DNA from: Pempheris klunzingeri
Lineage: Eukaryota; Chordata; Actinopteri; Acropomatiformes; Pempheridae
Length of the DNA stretch: 64,000 nt
Direction of reading: 5' to 3'
Assembly (NCBI RefSeq): GCF_042242105.1
Contig: NC_092035.1
Location: 1,492,083-1,556,082 of the forward strand
Numbering within the stretch: position 1 is the stretch's first letter; every line of letters starts with the position of its first letter. The position numbers and the translations under genes are program-made. The notes under the pieces were generated by a model, which saw nothing but the letters and a program-made list of their open reading frames with translations, did no database searches and was not told the DNA's origin. Shown in pieces: positions 12,254-34,341 of this stretch.

Positions 12254-12562
12254 TCATATGACATATTCACACTCAATGTCAATGAACGGCAGCTCCTTGT
12301 AGTGAATCTGAGCCTCCCAGCTGAGCAGGAGAGCCTGAGCGACGATATCCTCCGACATCTTCTGAGCCAAATCCAGTATGGGTTGGCTGACAGGAGGACG
12401 GTCCGGTGCACGGCCGTCAGCTGGTGCCTCCTCTGACCTGTGAGGACATTCTGGCTCCTTCAGAAACGCCTTTGTTTCACCCTCTCCGTCTCTGTCGAGG
12501 ACACTCTCCCTCTGTTTGTCCGGACTGGCACAAGACCAGCATCTCGACTCTTTGCTTCCCAT
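12254..12562 (-). CDS. smakap: Small membrane A-kinase anchor protein (smAKAP, C2orf88 homologue)
   Basis: smAKAP tethers type I PKA regulatory subunits to the plasma membrane through a lipidated N-terminus. This single coding exon gives 102 residues. The start Met-Gly-Ser-Lys exposes Gly2 for N-myristoylation, with Cys8 and Cys11 as possible palmitoylation sites; the human protein has Cys3 instead. The C-terminal 42 residues match the RI-binding helix and tail of human smAKAP in spacing: ILDLAQKMSEDIVAQAL, then I-x-Y-K-E-L-P-F-I. The middle is acidic and poorly conserved. The ATG at 12562 was chosen because an acceptor (TTTTCTGCAG, exon from 12601) lies just upstream, making the longer open frame above it intronic, and because the myristoylation motif follows. 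The neighbouring myostatin on the other strand agrees with human MSTN-C2orf88 synteny. Length is close to the human 95 residues. Confidence 0.87.
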   Translation of the reverse strand: MGSKESRCWSCASPDKQRESVLDRDGEGETKAFLKEPECPHRSEEAPADGRAPDRPPVSQPILDLAQKMSEDIVAQALLLSWEAQIHYKELPFIDIECEYVI

Positions 12563-12601
12563 TTCAGCGAGAGCTTGAGCTCCTGATGGTGAAACCCATG
12601 A
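12563..12601 (-). other. smakap: 5' UTR part of the smAKAP coding exon
   Basis: Bases between the acceptor GTGGTTTTCTGCAG (ending at 12602) and the start codon at 12562. Confidence 0.6.
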
Positions 12602-12938
12602 CTGCAGAAAACCACAAGAGGAGAACACACTGCATTACCTGCAAGCTTCTGTTTAACCAGTAACAATAAAATCAGGAAGAAGATCCAGTTTGAAAACACA
12701 AACCAAGGTCATCTGTGTTGAAGCTTTCCTTCAACTAATGATAAAATATGCAGCATAAAGTCTCTAAATGTGCCTCATTTTGTCAACTTTGTTTATTTGT
12801 TGGTCTTTAAAGCACTTTTATACCAAGATAAAAGTCATAAAGCTGAAAAAGTCCCCTGTCAAATCAAAGTAATTCATCTAAAACACTTTCCAAAGAATCA
12901 GAGCTGAAATACGAGCTGTGTGGTTCTTGATCTTTTAC

Positions 12939-13070
12939 CCTCTGCTCCGTGTCGCAGCTCCTCTCTGGACTCCCGGCAGGTTCATTTAAAGTTTCCACAA
13001 CCTTCAGAGCTGCTGGTAAACAGGCAGCTGAGCCAGTTTCCTCCTCGTGCTGGTTGGTGGGAGGAGCAGG
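12939..13070 (-). other. smakap: Candidate non-coding first exon of smAKAP
   Basis: The minus-strand donor GCAGAGG|GTAAAAG (exon end at 12939) closes a GC-richer stretch. It is a plausible 5' UTR exon about 340 bases upstream of the coding exon. The 5' limit is an estimate; no TATA box is obvious. Confidence 0.35.
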
Positions 13071-13504
13071 TCACTCTGCAGCACCCAAAACACATCACTT
13101 CATTCCTTTAATGTCTCTAATATCTTCATTAAAGTGAGTAAGGAGATACTGATATTGATAGATGATCAAATAATGGATGGGAAATGGATTCATGTGGGCA
13201 AATATATCCAGTAATTAAGGAAACAGAGCTCAATAATTAGGAGGCTAATCAGGTTTTTTTTGTCATCTTATGTGTGAATGTGAAGAAAACCCATTAAATG
13301 TCTCTATAATCCATTAAAAGAATCTGAATGAGCTCCGTGATTTGATCTCAAATTGGCAATTTATGGCTGTAAATTTCATAAAACTTTAATTAAAACTAAC
13401 CTCAGGCTTTGGATGAACCCTTAAACTGAGATATATCTTAACTTTATCTTAACTTATGTTAAATTCTCAACAACTTAAACTGCAGTAAAGGTGAAATCAG
13501 GTCT

Positions 13505-13650
13505 GTGGTTGAATTTATTGTCATTCTCTCCACATATTGTGCAATACTGTTGCAGTGCAATCAATTAAAACAGAAAAAAAGCCCCAAAAACATGTGCAAA
13601 CATAATAAAGTGCATATTAAATTGGAGATATAAATAAAAATATGAACATG
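13505..13650. repeat. Teleost retroelement tail fragment
   Basis: Starts GAATTTATTGTCATTCTCTC and contains GTGCAATACTG and GTGCAATCAATT, like the LINE-type tails seen elsewhere in the window. Assigned by eye to a common fish family. The rest of 13140-13800 is A/T-rich with no gene. Confidence 0.4.
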
Positions 13651-13799
13651 AATTGATAACCAAAGAGGCTTCAGGTGTATTAATGACTAATTAGTGACTA
13701 ATTTATATGTTTTTAATTTAAATGTAGAAAAATAAAGCAGCCACTGCTTTACTGAAACCTTCAGGGTCCCTCCAGAGGGTGGGAATTTGTACAACTCTA

Positions 13800-14255
13800 A
13801 GCATGGATGGAGAGTGCTGCCATCTGGTGTCATTACTGACCGTCTTCCTAAAAGTAGAGATGATATTTGCATCATGTTTCCATAAAATGTGCCTCCAAAG
13901 TTTGCTAATAATGCAGCAGTGAGTTTAAGTTGTACCTCAGTGGTGCAAATGTCCCAGTTATAATCAACAAGTATCTGCCCAGCTGGAAATCTAGGTTTGC
14001 TTCCAGGCCAGCAAAACATCTTATCTTATTCCTGATGGAGTGGAGAGGGCTTTAAAGAAGAGAATAAATAAGATCTGACAAATTCAAGAAGTCTTTCCAA
14101 TCGGCTTCTTTTAATGAATCATAAAATCTTGCTACCTCTTTAAATCTCCATTCTGATTTAAAAAAAAAGATGGTGCTTGCAGCCAATCATAAAGTCCTGA
14201 AGGGACAGACTCATATTAGTCAGCGTCACTGCGCTGACCTCTTCTTCTCTCCAGG
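13800..14255 (+). promoter_or_regulatory. mstn2: mstn2 promoter region with CCAAT box and E-boxes
   Basis: A CCAAT box (AGCCAATCA) lies about 73 bases upstream of the myostatin ATG. E-boxes occur at 13811-13816 (CATCTG) and 13980-13985 (CAGCTG). E-boxes bound by myogenic bHLH factors are known in myostatin promoters; binding here is inferred. No canonical TATAAA was seen. Confidence 0.4.
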
Positions 14256-16918
14256 ATGCTCCTCTTTCTCAACCTAGCCGTCTTCTTCTCTGCGGGCTTT
14301 TCCATGGAGATGAACCAGACCTCCAAGCTGCTGGCGGAGAGCGGAGAGCAGTGCTCGGCCTGCGACTTTCGGGAGCACAGCAAGCAGATGAGGCTCCACA
14401 GCATCAAGTCCCAGATCCTCAGCATCCTGCGGCTCGAACAGGCTCCCAACATCAGCCGGGACATGATCCGCCAGCTGCTCCCTAAAGCGCCTCCTCTGAC
14501 GCAGCTGCTGGACCAGTACGACCCGCGGGTGGAGGACGAGGACCACGCCACGACGGAGACCATCATCACCATGGCCACCAATCGTAAATAAAACAAACCA
14601 AAAAGCTTTTATATTTAATTTCTTCTTTTTTTGGCACCTCTTTTGAACGTCGTGCGTAAAAAAGAGCGTGATAATCCGTGCGTAAATCCTATGCGTAAAG
14701 TTGGTTTCCACGTAGAAAACAGACCATGCACACTTTGTAAATTACTGTTATCCCGATGAACATAAATATAATCACTTATAAAGTGTAATATTGGGCTTTA
14801 ATCCAAAATATTGATTGATTGACTTGAGTTGACTCTTCCATAAATCAGTATTTGGAAAAACATAAATATTCATGCAGATGAAACAGAGTAGTTGATAACA
14901 CAATCTTTTAGTAGTGTTGAACTTTCATGCCGGTACTGGGAGAAGAAGGACTTTTTGCACACTCCATAAAAGTGTGTGCCTTTATAAGTCTGAGCTAAAG
15001 TCAAATTATCAAGTGAAAGCATCAAAAAAGTATTTCTTTATTGTTAGTTAGTTGTAATGTTGGTACAATATGACTTAAGAGAGACTACGGCTCGTTAGTA
15101 TTTCCTGCTGATGTGGCAATCTGATATTTACATGATGAGTTAGTGATGGTTTGTCACAAATAAAGACACAGTTTAGACTCAGTTAGAAGATTAGATTTTG
15201 GTTTTCCTTGTGGGTGTTGATTTGGTGACCTGATGAGACAACATTTGTGTGACCTGTGGTGCTGGAGGAAAAGTCATGGGGCCACTAAAAACATTAGGAT
15301 TCAGTCTTCTGGGGCCCTTAAGTGTCCGCAAACAACACACCCTCATACCAGAACAACTCCCAAAATAATATATGCCCATTTTCAACAGCCTCTATGCTTA
15401 ATGCGGAGGCAGTTCGGTTAGGTTTAGGCAACATTATTACCTCAGAGAAGAGTACGGTTCGGGTTAGAATCAGTACATTAAAGTCAGTTAAAATGACTAT
15501 CCATCCTCGATTTAACCCTCTTAAGAGGATGTTGATTGAAGGTAATTTTGTCCTGATGCAGGTGCCGGAGGAAAGATCATGGAGTCCACAGTATGATTAG
15601 GGTTCATCCTCTGGGGATCATAAATATTCAGCAATTTATTTAGTGGTTTTAAGCTTTTTTGCTCTTGACCACAGAATTGGACAAACAGACAAAAGTAAAA
15701 TATTCAGTCTGTCAGGATGATTTAGTGCTTTAATGTTTTCTTCCAGCCAATCCGATCGCCCAGGACGAGCTGTCCTCCTGTTGTCTGTTCAGCCTGAGTC
15801 CAAAGATCCAACCCAAAAACATCCTGCGTGCTCAGCTGTGGGTTCACCTGCGGCCGGCCGACATGGTCACCACCGTCTTCCTGCAGATCTCCCGCCTCAA
15901 ACCCGGGAAAGAGGGAAACAACACCCGGATCAGAGTCCGCTCCCTGAAGATCGACGCGGACGCTGGTTCCGGCTCCTGGCAGAGCATCGATATCAAGACT
16001 CTGCTGCAGACTTGGCTGCGTCAACCGGAGACCAACTACGGCATCGAGATCAACGCCTACGACTCCAAAGGGGAAGATCTGGCCGTCACGTCAGCAGAGC
16101 CCGGAGAGGAAGGACTGGTGAGTCCAATCAGGACATCCACTCACAACATCTGGCAATATTTTATTACATGCATTCATTAAATCAGGGCCTCGTTCGTCAC
16201 ATCTGGCTCAAGTAATCCAGACTAACATGATTATTGTTTGTGTATTAAAACATGCAGTGCAGAAGCATCCTCCTCCTCCTTGTAGCAGTGAGACTGATGA
16301 CTCAAACAATATATAAAACACATGCTGATTTTATTTATTATTTCACCTGGAGCAGCTTTTCTTGGACACTCTCCCTGCATTTAATATATTTGGTTAATTC
16401 CACATTATTTAAAGCTACAAATGGAAACTTGCACCCTGGTGACCATTAAAGTCGCTTATATAATATTTTGGACCAAAAGTTCAGCTTTTTTTGGGGGGGG
16501 CTGTCGCCTTGTCAGAACATTTTCAATGCCTTTGCAGCAACCGTTCATCGAAGTGAAGATCCTCGACAGCCCCAAGAGGTCCCGCCGTGACTCGGGCCTC
16601 AACTGCGACGAGGAGTCTGCAGAGACTCGCTGCTGCCGCTACCCGCTCACCGTCGACTTCGAGGAGTTTGGCTGGGACTGGATCATCGCCCCCAAGCGCT
16701 ACCGGGCCAACTACTGCTCGGGGGAGTGCGAGTTCCTGCATCTGCAGCAGTACCCACATGCACACCTGGTGAACAAGGCCAACCCACGAGGCACGGCGGG
16801 GCCCTGCTGCACTCCCACCAAGATGTCGCCCATCAACATGCTCTACTTCAACCGCAAGGAGCAGATCATCTACGGAAAGATCCCGTCCATGGTGGTCGAC
16901 CACTGCGGCTGCTCCTGA
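14256..16918 (+). CDS. mstn2: Myostatin, fish paralogue 2 (GDF8), complete three-exon gene
   Basis: Secreted TGF-beta-family ligand; in mammals it limits muscle mass through activin type II receptors. Exons: 14256-14583, 15747-16117, 16538-16918, total 1,080 bases, 359 residues, with the conserved myostatin three-exon layout. A hydrophobic signal peptide ([16 protein letters not shown]) opens the protein. Propeptide landmarks are [16 protein letters not shown] and [10 protein letters not shown]. The furin site RSRR is at 247-250. The mature domain is 251-359 (109 residues) with all nine cysteines, ending HCGCS. Donors are C|GTAAAT and CTG|GTGAGT; acceptors are TTCTTCCAG and TTTGCAG. The sequence (for example [12 protein letters not shown] and [14 protein letters not shown]) fits the fish mstn2/mstna paralogue rather than mstn1/mstnb. 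In fish this copy is often expressed in brain as well as muscle (known of the family, not visible here). No defect seen. Confidence 0.96.
15252..15640. repeat. Two copies of a common teleost dispersed repeat in mstn2 intron 1
   Basis: Near 15260-15330 and 15565-15625 two related segments share GGAGGAAA-GTCATGGGG followed by ATTAGG-TTCA-TC-TCTGGGG. This resembles a very abundant fish repeat (GGATCACCAAAGTCATTAGG-type). The open frames here (for example 15322-15600) are repeat-derived. Confidence 0.5.
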
Positions 16919-19900
16919 GGAACGTCTGCAGGACAGAGGCTCAATCACACAAGCAAAAGTAACGCAAAAATTCAGTCGCAGTTACATCCCATCTACGAAA
17001 GAGATGCAAGACGTACTTTTGAGGACAGGACTCTTAAAATTATTCTTATTTTGTACTTTGTGCTTTAATCCAAATGAAATTTACAACAAACAAAAGCTTA
17101 GACATGAGACCAAACATGATAGGAACAACAGATTTTATTCTAGATGACCAACTAAAGGCCATAAAAGCTCAAAAGAGATCAAATTCCTCAATAATCTCAA
17201 CAAGTTGCAGTAATATTAAGGGAGGATTTAAATCAAATCCTGAACATTTGCTCTTAAAGGGGTCGTGTTTAACATACAGATCTGTAGCATATTAGCTACC
17301 AAGCTAACGATCAAGTGCAGTTTTATATGTAACCGCCCTCAAGTTCAATACGAGTATCCTGCCTTCTTCTTACATTGTAGTTGTCGACCATGAACAGTGG
17401 GGGAGAGTAACAGCAGGCAAACAACAAACAAGAAAAATGGTGGAAAGTTTTGCAGACGAACAACTAGAGCTTCTTGCTGCTGTTATGTTTTCTTCACATT
17501 GTTGTAAACCTCTCGTGTATCAGCATGTTTAGTTGGTAAGATTTGTGGAAGCATAGATAGATAGATAGATAGATAGATAGAGGCTCCTGCTGCTTCCTGT
17601 TTTCCTGTCTTATGAAAACGTGCCCTGATTTGTGCCTTGACCAGAGCAAACCCTGCAGGGTGTCTTCCATGTGCGCCTTTATTTTGAAAAACATGAACCT
17701 AATGACTGTGAGCTTTCAGATCATCCTTCCCTGCCCTGAAGCTTGTTTGCAAACTCCTTGCTGTGATCTGTTCTCAAGAGCATCACAGTGATGGACAGAA
17801 ATATGTTGTTTTTTGGTTTTTTTTGAGAGAGAGGATTTTGCAGATGTGTCGTGATTTTATTCTGAAAACTGATTATTTGTGGTGGACTGTGTGGTATATT
17901 GTAAATATGCAAATTCAGTTTTATCAGCAATGCTGTCACTCTGATGGCTGCCCGTTCAGCTCTGAGACAGAGATGGGTTGAGAAGTGTGCTTTGTGGCAC
18001 CTGTAGCAACACCTAATAGTGACATCACAGCACACTGACACGCCCACTTTTACATCACTGCAGCAGAATGAAAAGCTAAAAGATAACTTTGATATTTTTA
18101 AACCTGGGCCCTATTTCTTTTTAAATGGTTCCAAATGACTGGTAGTTACAAAGACTTTTGGAATTGGTCCAGTAGAAATATCTGCTTGGTTAAAAGCCAC
18201 CAGACTCCATTGACAAAAACAGTAATTTTACATGGTCACTGTCTCACTCGATTAGTTTTTGTTTGTGTTATTGTGTGACTTTGGTGCCATTAGGGGTTAG
18301 TTCAGATCCAACACAATATTTGTGCAACACACAATAATGCAGATACACTAAAATATTGAGGCAGCAGCACATCAGCCACTCCAGGGTTCTGCGAGATAAA
18401 ATCCCTGTTTTAGTGAATGTAGTCTGGTGTGAGTGCAGAGAGCGATATAACGGCTGTTTGTGGTTAAACCAAAAGGATCTTCCAGGTCTCTCTCTGTAGG
18501 GATCCTTTCCATGATGCTGTCACACACTTAGAATAACAATCTGAGCCTGTCAGTGGCTAAAACAAGCACTTTTAGTGGACTTTACAGCTCTTTTGCTGCC
18601 TGTTCTCGGCTGTCGGCGAAGGCGATCTACTGGACCAGTTCCAAAAATTTGTTAGTTAATTCAAACCCAAAAGAAGGACTGCAGCTGAGGACACTTCATA
18701 ACCTTTGGCGTTCAGCTGTGGCATGTTGTGGCTGGTGGTGATAGTGAAATAAGAATGACTTTATGCATTTGATTTGCATGGCCCACACCTAAACCAGACC
18801 TCTGACCTCAAACTTTGACCCTAACCATCCTTCCATGATCTAAAAAGCACCACTGAGCAGTAAAACAGTAAATAAACAGCCTGGGACATTTTGTATCCAT
18901 CAGCCAATACAATGTGGGGGCAGGAAATGTGATCTCGGAGGGAGGTCTGATCTCGATTTGAAGCCGAGTGCAGATGTCCTCTGTGTTGTTGTGCTTCATG
19001 GGGGTTTCTGACCCAAAAGTCTTTGTTCTGCTGTTGGAACAGGACGTCCACAAGTGACACAGTTTCACGTTTGTGTGGACAAAATGTCCATCCAAGTTGT
19101 TTGGGGCACACTGGTTTGCTTTCCTGCAATGAAGTTTAGCCCGTTTTTATTGTTCATCTCTACAAAAAGTGACATTTTTCTCAAGATGAAACAGATTAAT
19201 CCAGACTATCTTTGAAAAGACAAAGAGAATTATAATTTAAATCCAAATAAAATAACTAAAAGACACGTTCAGGTTGATATTTTTGATAGTTCTGATATTA
19301 AACTGCCTTTAAGGAAAGATAGAGAGAAGTGGATTCAGATGGATGTTAAATGCGGGACAGTTAAATACTATTTAGAGACTTGAGTTGAGGAAATGCTTAT
19401 GTGCACACACACAAAACATGTAAGCAAAAAACCATGATGCTGCATTTACCTGCATCAACGTGTCACATTATCACTAATAAAGACCGGTTACTATCCTCAC
19501 AAACCTATTTCAGGTTGATCTTCTCACAAAAATTCTCACAAAATGGACTAAAACCAGTGATTATATGTTATAAAATAAATTTTAAAGTGTCAAACCTAAA
19601 CATTTCTGGGTAATGAGGTCCTTAAAATATATCTATTAAAAAACAATGTTATTTATTTCTGCCATCAGGTGGCGCTAATGTGCACTTTTTTCCAAATGAG
19701 GGGGTAAACATTTCTCAATGGGTTCAGAATCAATGCCCCTGGTGGTTTGTTCACTCTGTATTTGTATAACAATCATCATAAATGGACTATAAATATCTAA
19801 ATTTTACTAAGTGCTCTGACATGTTGGGGTATGTGAGGGGAGAGGAGGCCGACGGCTGCATGTGGCTCATCATCTGAAGAATTAATAATCATTTATATGC

Positions 19901-20750
19901 ATGAATATCAGTATATTATCACACGTTATATCATAAGTAAACTAACAGCCTTGGATGCATTTGTAAATTCTTCTGATTTGTTGATTAATAGTTATTTTCT
20001 TGTGCTGCTGAACAAAATATTCATGTTTTCTCAACCACGTTAAGAAACAAGAACTAGTGTAATCCCTAAGCCAGTCCCGACTGGTTTTCTGCTGTATGAC
20101 CCTTTAAAATCAGACATTACAAGTGTGAGCTACTGGTTTTCACCTTTAAATTTTGCAGATATAATAATATTGCATCAAGATTCATGCGTAAAAACAATAC
20201 TAAAAAACAAAATAATATCTAGGCACACAAATCAACATTTTTAAAGCAGAATTCACAGTTCTTCTTCTTTTCTTGCATTCTCTTCATATTTATCCTGCAG
20301 CCCATTAATCATTTAATATATATGATGCTGTTATTATTGTTATTGGGGCTAAATGTGACACACACATGTAGATAATGTGATAAATAAAGTCTTATTTTAC
20401 AATCAAACGTTTGGGGAATTATTCTTATATCTAATTTACAGACTAAATACATGATAACAGTGATGTGAAAGCAGATGTTAATCATTAAAGGTTTAGTTTC
20501 AGAGTTGTGCCTGCTTACTTTCTCTTTCTCTGAAAACACGTGGTCACTTAAGCTGTTCTGTGTACTGGCTGTACCCCCTCCCCTAATATATCTGCCTTGT
20601 TTTTTTTAATGATTTAAATATGTTTTACAGATAGCTTGACACCCTTAGAGTATATGATAAATAACAAAGCACGAGTTTTGTCTTGATCTCGTACTCATAC
20701 TAGTGCATTTACACCATAAACACACTGTGTATGTTTGTTATTATGGCTAC
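16919..20750. other. Intergenic, mstn2 to stat1: no gene seen
   Basis: Mostly A/T-rich unique-looking sequence with a short (ATAG)n tract at about 17556-17580 and one palindromic MITE-like copy (18075-18590). Open frames up to about 108 codons lack family features. No clear polyadenylation hexamer for mstn2 was identified. Confidence 0.55.
18075..18590 (-). mobile_element. Palindromic MITE-like dispersed repeat, copy A
   Basis: Left half holds CCACCAGACTCCATTGACAA, AACAGTAATTTTAC; the right half holds the approximate reverse complement (TGTTTTAGTGAATGTAGTCTGG) and a long arm that is the reverse complement of copy C at 36740-36900. A run of 27 bases (GGTCTCTCTCTGTAGGGATC and on) is perfectly inverted between the two copies. 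No coding capacity. Probably non-autonomous. Confidence 0.6.
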
Positions 20751-20983
20751 GCATGCTGACTGGCGGAACAGCCGTTTTGCATCGTTCTGATTGGCTATCA
20801 GAGGAAAAAAGGCGGGCTATGTCACGGATCCTACACGGTGATTGGCTACTGCTGTTTCCGTACAGGTAACTCCACTGCATTAGCAGAAACAGGCTGAGTA
20901 GCTACCGGGCACATTCGGTGCACAATTTGGGAATTACAACCACATTTCTGTGAAAGATTGTAGACTTTCCCTCACAATAAAAG
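20750..20983 (+). promoter_or_regulatory. stat1: stat1 promoter and non-coding first exon
   Basis: Two inverted CCAAT boxes (ATTGG at 20790-20794 and 20841-20845), 51 bases apart and each followed by CTA, suggest a TATA-less NF-Y-type promoter. A consensus GAS element (TTCTGTGAA, TTCN3GAA) lies at 20946-20954. The first exon ends at 20983 with a strong donor (AAAAG|GTAAGTTT), about 2 kb upstream of the coding-start exon. STAT1 autoregulation through GAS sites is known in mammals; here it is inferred from the motif only. The transcription start was not determined. Confidence 0.55.
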
Positions 20984-32180
<11,197 letters not shown>

Positions 32181-33000
32181 GGGCGGCGACAGATTCTTCA
32201 CATCGTCGGGATGATGCCTGTTCATATATTGTGTCTTTAATCTTGTCGTAAATACCATAAAAACTCTCAAATTATGAGGTCAGATACTCATTATATGTAG
32301 ATTGAAATGATGATCGTGTTATTGTAAACAAATATGGGTCAAGAAACAGCATTTTTGACTTTCTCCATTGTCACATAGTGGAACACTGCAGGTATTTCCA
32401 GCTGTAATTACAGGGTTCACTAAAAGTTAGGGATATTCGACTTTCAGGTGAAGTTTATGGAAAATGTAAAAAGTGAATGCTACAGTGATATTATATCATG
32501 AAAGTAGGGCATTTAAGTAGAAGCATGCAATGGTGATTTCTTCATCTTAAACAATTTATTGAAAGAAAATCTAACAACAGTGGAGGGTAAATGAGGGTAA
32601 ACGTAAAATTGGGACGTGGCCAAAGGACGTCCACTCCTCTCCTTTCTGTGACTCTTCCAGTCTCTGTATCACTGTTCCAACCTCCTGATGACACTCTGTG
32701 ACCCTCTAAGCTCAGTGGACACTTCTGTCTGAGGACTTCCTGTTTGAAGCCTCCAGTGTTGAAGTGCTGCTGATCAACTGTTAGGTGTCGTCTTGGTCTC
32801 ATGATGTCAGAATGTGAACAGCAGGATGAGGAGGACTGTTTAAATACCAATTCTAACTGAAGCAGGAAATGTATTGGTGGTGGTTCATCCTGAAATTTCA
32901 CTTGAAAGCTGAATATCCCTAACTTTTTGTGAGTAGTGTATTATCACGGAGAGGTCCATGGTCTGTTGTGTTGTTGGTGTATGTGTCTGTTTTTAATAAA
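32181..33000 (+). other. stat1: stat1 3' UTR, candidate extent
   Basis: AATAAA at 32995-33000 is the first good hexamer I saw downstream of the stop. If used, the 3' UTR would be about 820 bases and would contain the Tc1-like remnant at 32417-32941. An earlier end may have been missed. Confidence 0.35.
32417..32941 (-). mobile_element. Degenerate Tc1/mariner-like element with terminal inverted repeats
   Basis: The right end reads TTTTTGTGAGTAGTGTA and the left end AAAAGTTAGGGATATTCGAC; they are inverted matches. The minus strand between them encodes a broken fragment of a Tc1-type transposase N-terminus. VIRRLEQ is followed by an in-frame stop and then by RSGRPLAT, the usual SGRP linker after the paired HTH domains. 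No catalytic region is present. It is an internally deleted fossil. Confidence 0.7.
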
Positions 33001-33102
33001 TGTGAGCCTGTGATCACAACTGTAAAAAAAACTCACTAGAAACTGTGCATAAAGATTTTTAAAATGTATTGACTTTATGAGTTTTTTTTATTTTTTTATT
33101 TA

Positions 33103-33411
33103 TACACTACTCACAAAAAGTTAGGGATATTCGGCTTTCGGGTGAAATCTCAGGATGAACCTAAAATGCATTCTAACCTTTAAAGGTGAACTTAATGTGA
33201 CCTTCTCTAAACTTTCGAATGCACATGTCCAACTGTTCAGTGTCTCAGTGCTTTTTGCACAAGTTGCTGTTTTCTAACAAGGTAATTAACAGCAAAATTT
33301 ACAACAGGTTTGATACTTTCATGATATAATATCACTGTAGCATTAACTTTTTACATTTTCCATAAATTTCACCTGAAAGTCGAATATCCCTAACTTTTTG
33401 TGAGTAGTGTA
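33103..33411. mobile_element. Short non-autonomous element with the same terminal inverted repeats
   Basis: Begins CACTACTCACAAAAAGTTAG at 33105 and ends with its reverse complement at 33409, flanked on both sides by TA, the Tc1/mariner target duplication. About 305 bases, no coding capacity. It shares inverted terminal repeats and subterminal sequence (ATGATATAATATCACTGTAG) with the element at 32417-32941, so both come from one family. Confidence 0.8.
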
Positions 33412-33429
33412 TATGGAGTCAATTGTTTA

Positions 33430-33650
33430 CAAAACGAAACAGTCGACTTCGTCAGTTTTCGGCGTATCTACGATCTGACCCGACTTAACCCGAACGGACT
33501 CGAGTTGACCCGAGGACGCGTGTGAGTTGTTTAGCATCCCAGCGGCTAGTCCGAAGTTATGAAGCTGCTTCATAAACGTGTTTTGGAGGACGAGAGGGAG
33601 ACGGAGAGACACTGGAGGACAACAATGAGAGGAAATGGGGTTTCTTGTGA
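33430..33650 (+). other. CpG-rich patch with a possible short first exon
   Basis: Many CpGs occur in otherwise A/T-rich surroundings. An ATG at 33559 opens 28 codons (MKLLHKRVLEDERETERHWR and on) to a possible donor TTTCTT|GTGAGTTA. I recognise no family and see no second exon. It may be a promoter or lncRNA start, or a decayed repeat; low confidence. Confidence 0.2.
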
Positions 33651-33717
33651 GTTATGAGGTCAGTCAAACACAAACAAACGCACTGAGATAAATAAACAAA
33701 CAAATGCTGCTAGCTAG

Positions 33718-33783
33718 CTGTACGAACGTTAGCTTAGCTGCTAACTAGTTAGCTAGCTAACAGCTAAGCTAACGTTCGTACAG
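33718..33783. repeat. Perfect inverted repeat, 23-bp arms, 20-bp spacer
   Basis: Left arm 33718-33740 starts CTGTACGAACGTTAGC; right arm 33761-33783 is its exact reverse complement. The spacer contains its own palindrome CTAACTAGTTAG. Surrounding GCTAGCTAGC motifs belong to a common fish repeat. Cruciform-capable. Confidence 0.9.
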
Positions 33784-34253
33784 TTAAACAGTTAATCCTT
33801 TAAATTCACCCCAATAAACCGAGGCGATAATTACAGATTATTGTGAGAAGGAAAATGTGATTTTATACGTTTACTATTACATTTGTGATTTTCTGTCCAT
33901 GTTAATTAATGGCACCTGTGGCATCAAATACAAGAAACGACAGCATAAAAACCAAGTAGATCATTTATTTGTCTTTAAAAAAACAAGAATAGAAAAGTAT
34001 TATCGTTAATTCACACATTTATTTTAGTTGTAAATAAACTTTAGTTTGCAGTGTCAGTGGTTTTTGCTCTTAAATCTATCTATCTAGATACAAAAACAAG
34101 AAGTCTGACCTGGTGCAAGTTCAAATGTGACACCAAGACCACAAAAAATATATTTTAGTAGTTTTAGTTATGATCATTATTATTCTACAGGTGATTCAAT
34201 GGTGCTGTGACTTTAAACGGTGAGAATAGGGAGACACAAGTGTTTCTGATGTT

Positions 34254-34341
34254 TCTGCTGTTTTTTCTTCATATTTAAGCAGTTTTTTCTTAATATTTCT
34301 GCAGTTTTTTCCTCATATTTCTGCAGTTTCTCCCTCATATT
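34254..34341. repeat. 22-bp minisatellite, four copies
   Basis: Four 22-base units of the form TCTGCAGTTTTTTCYTCATATT, the second starting TAAGCAG. The lysine/glutamine-rich minus-strand frame across it is a by-product. Confidence 0.85.

Noticed and set aside
14240..14256. Acceptor-like TTCTTCTCTCCAG just before the mstn2 ATG
   Set aside because: Could indicate an upstream non-coding exon, but fish and mammal myostatin genes have three exons with the 5' UTR in exon 1, and a CCAAT box lies close upstream.
14216..14711. Antisense frames opposite myostatin exon 1
   Set aside because: Mirror of a GC-rich real exon; no family features.
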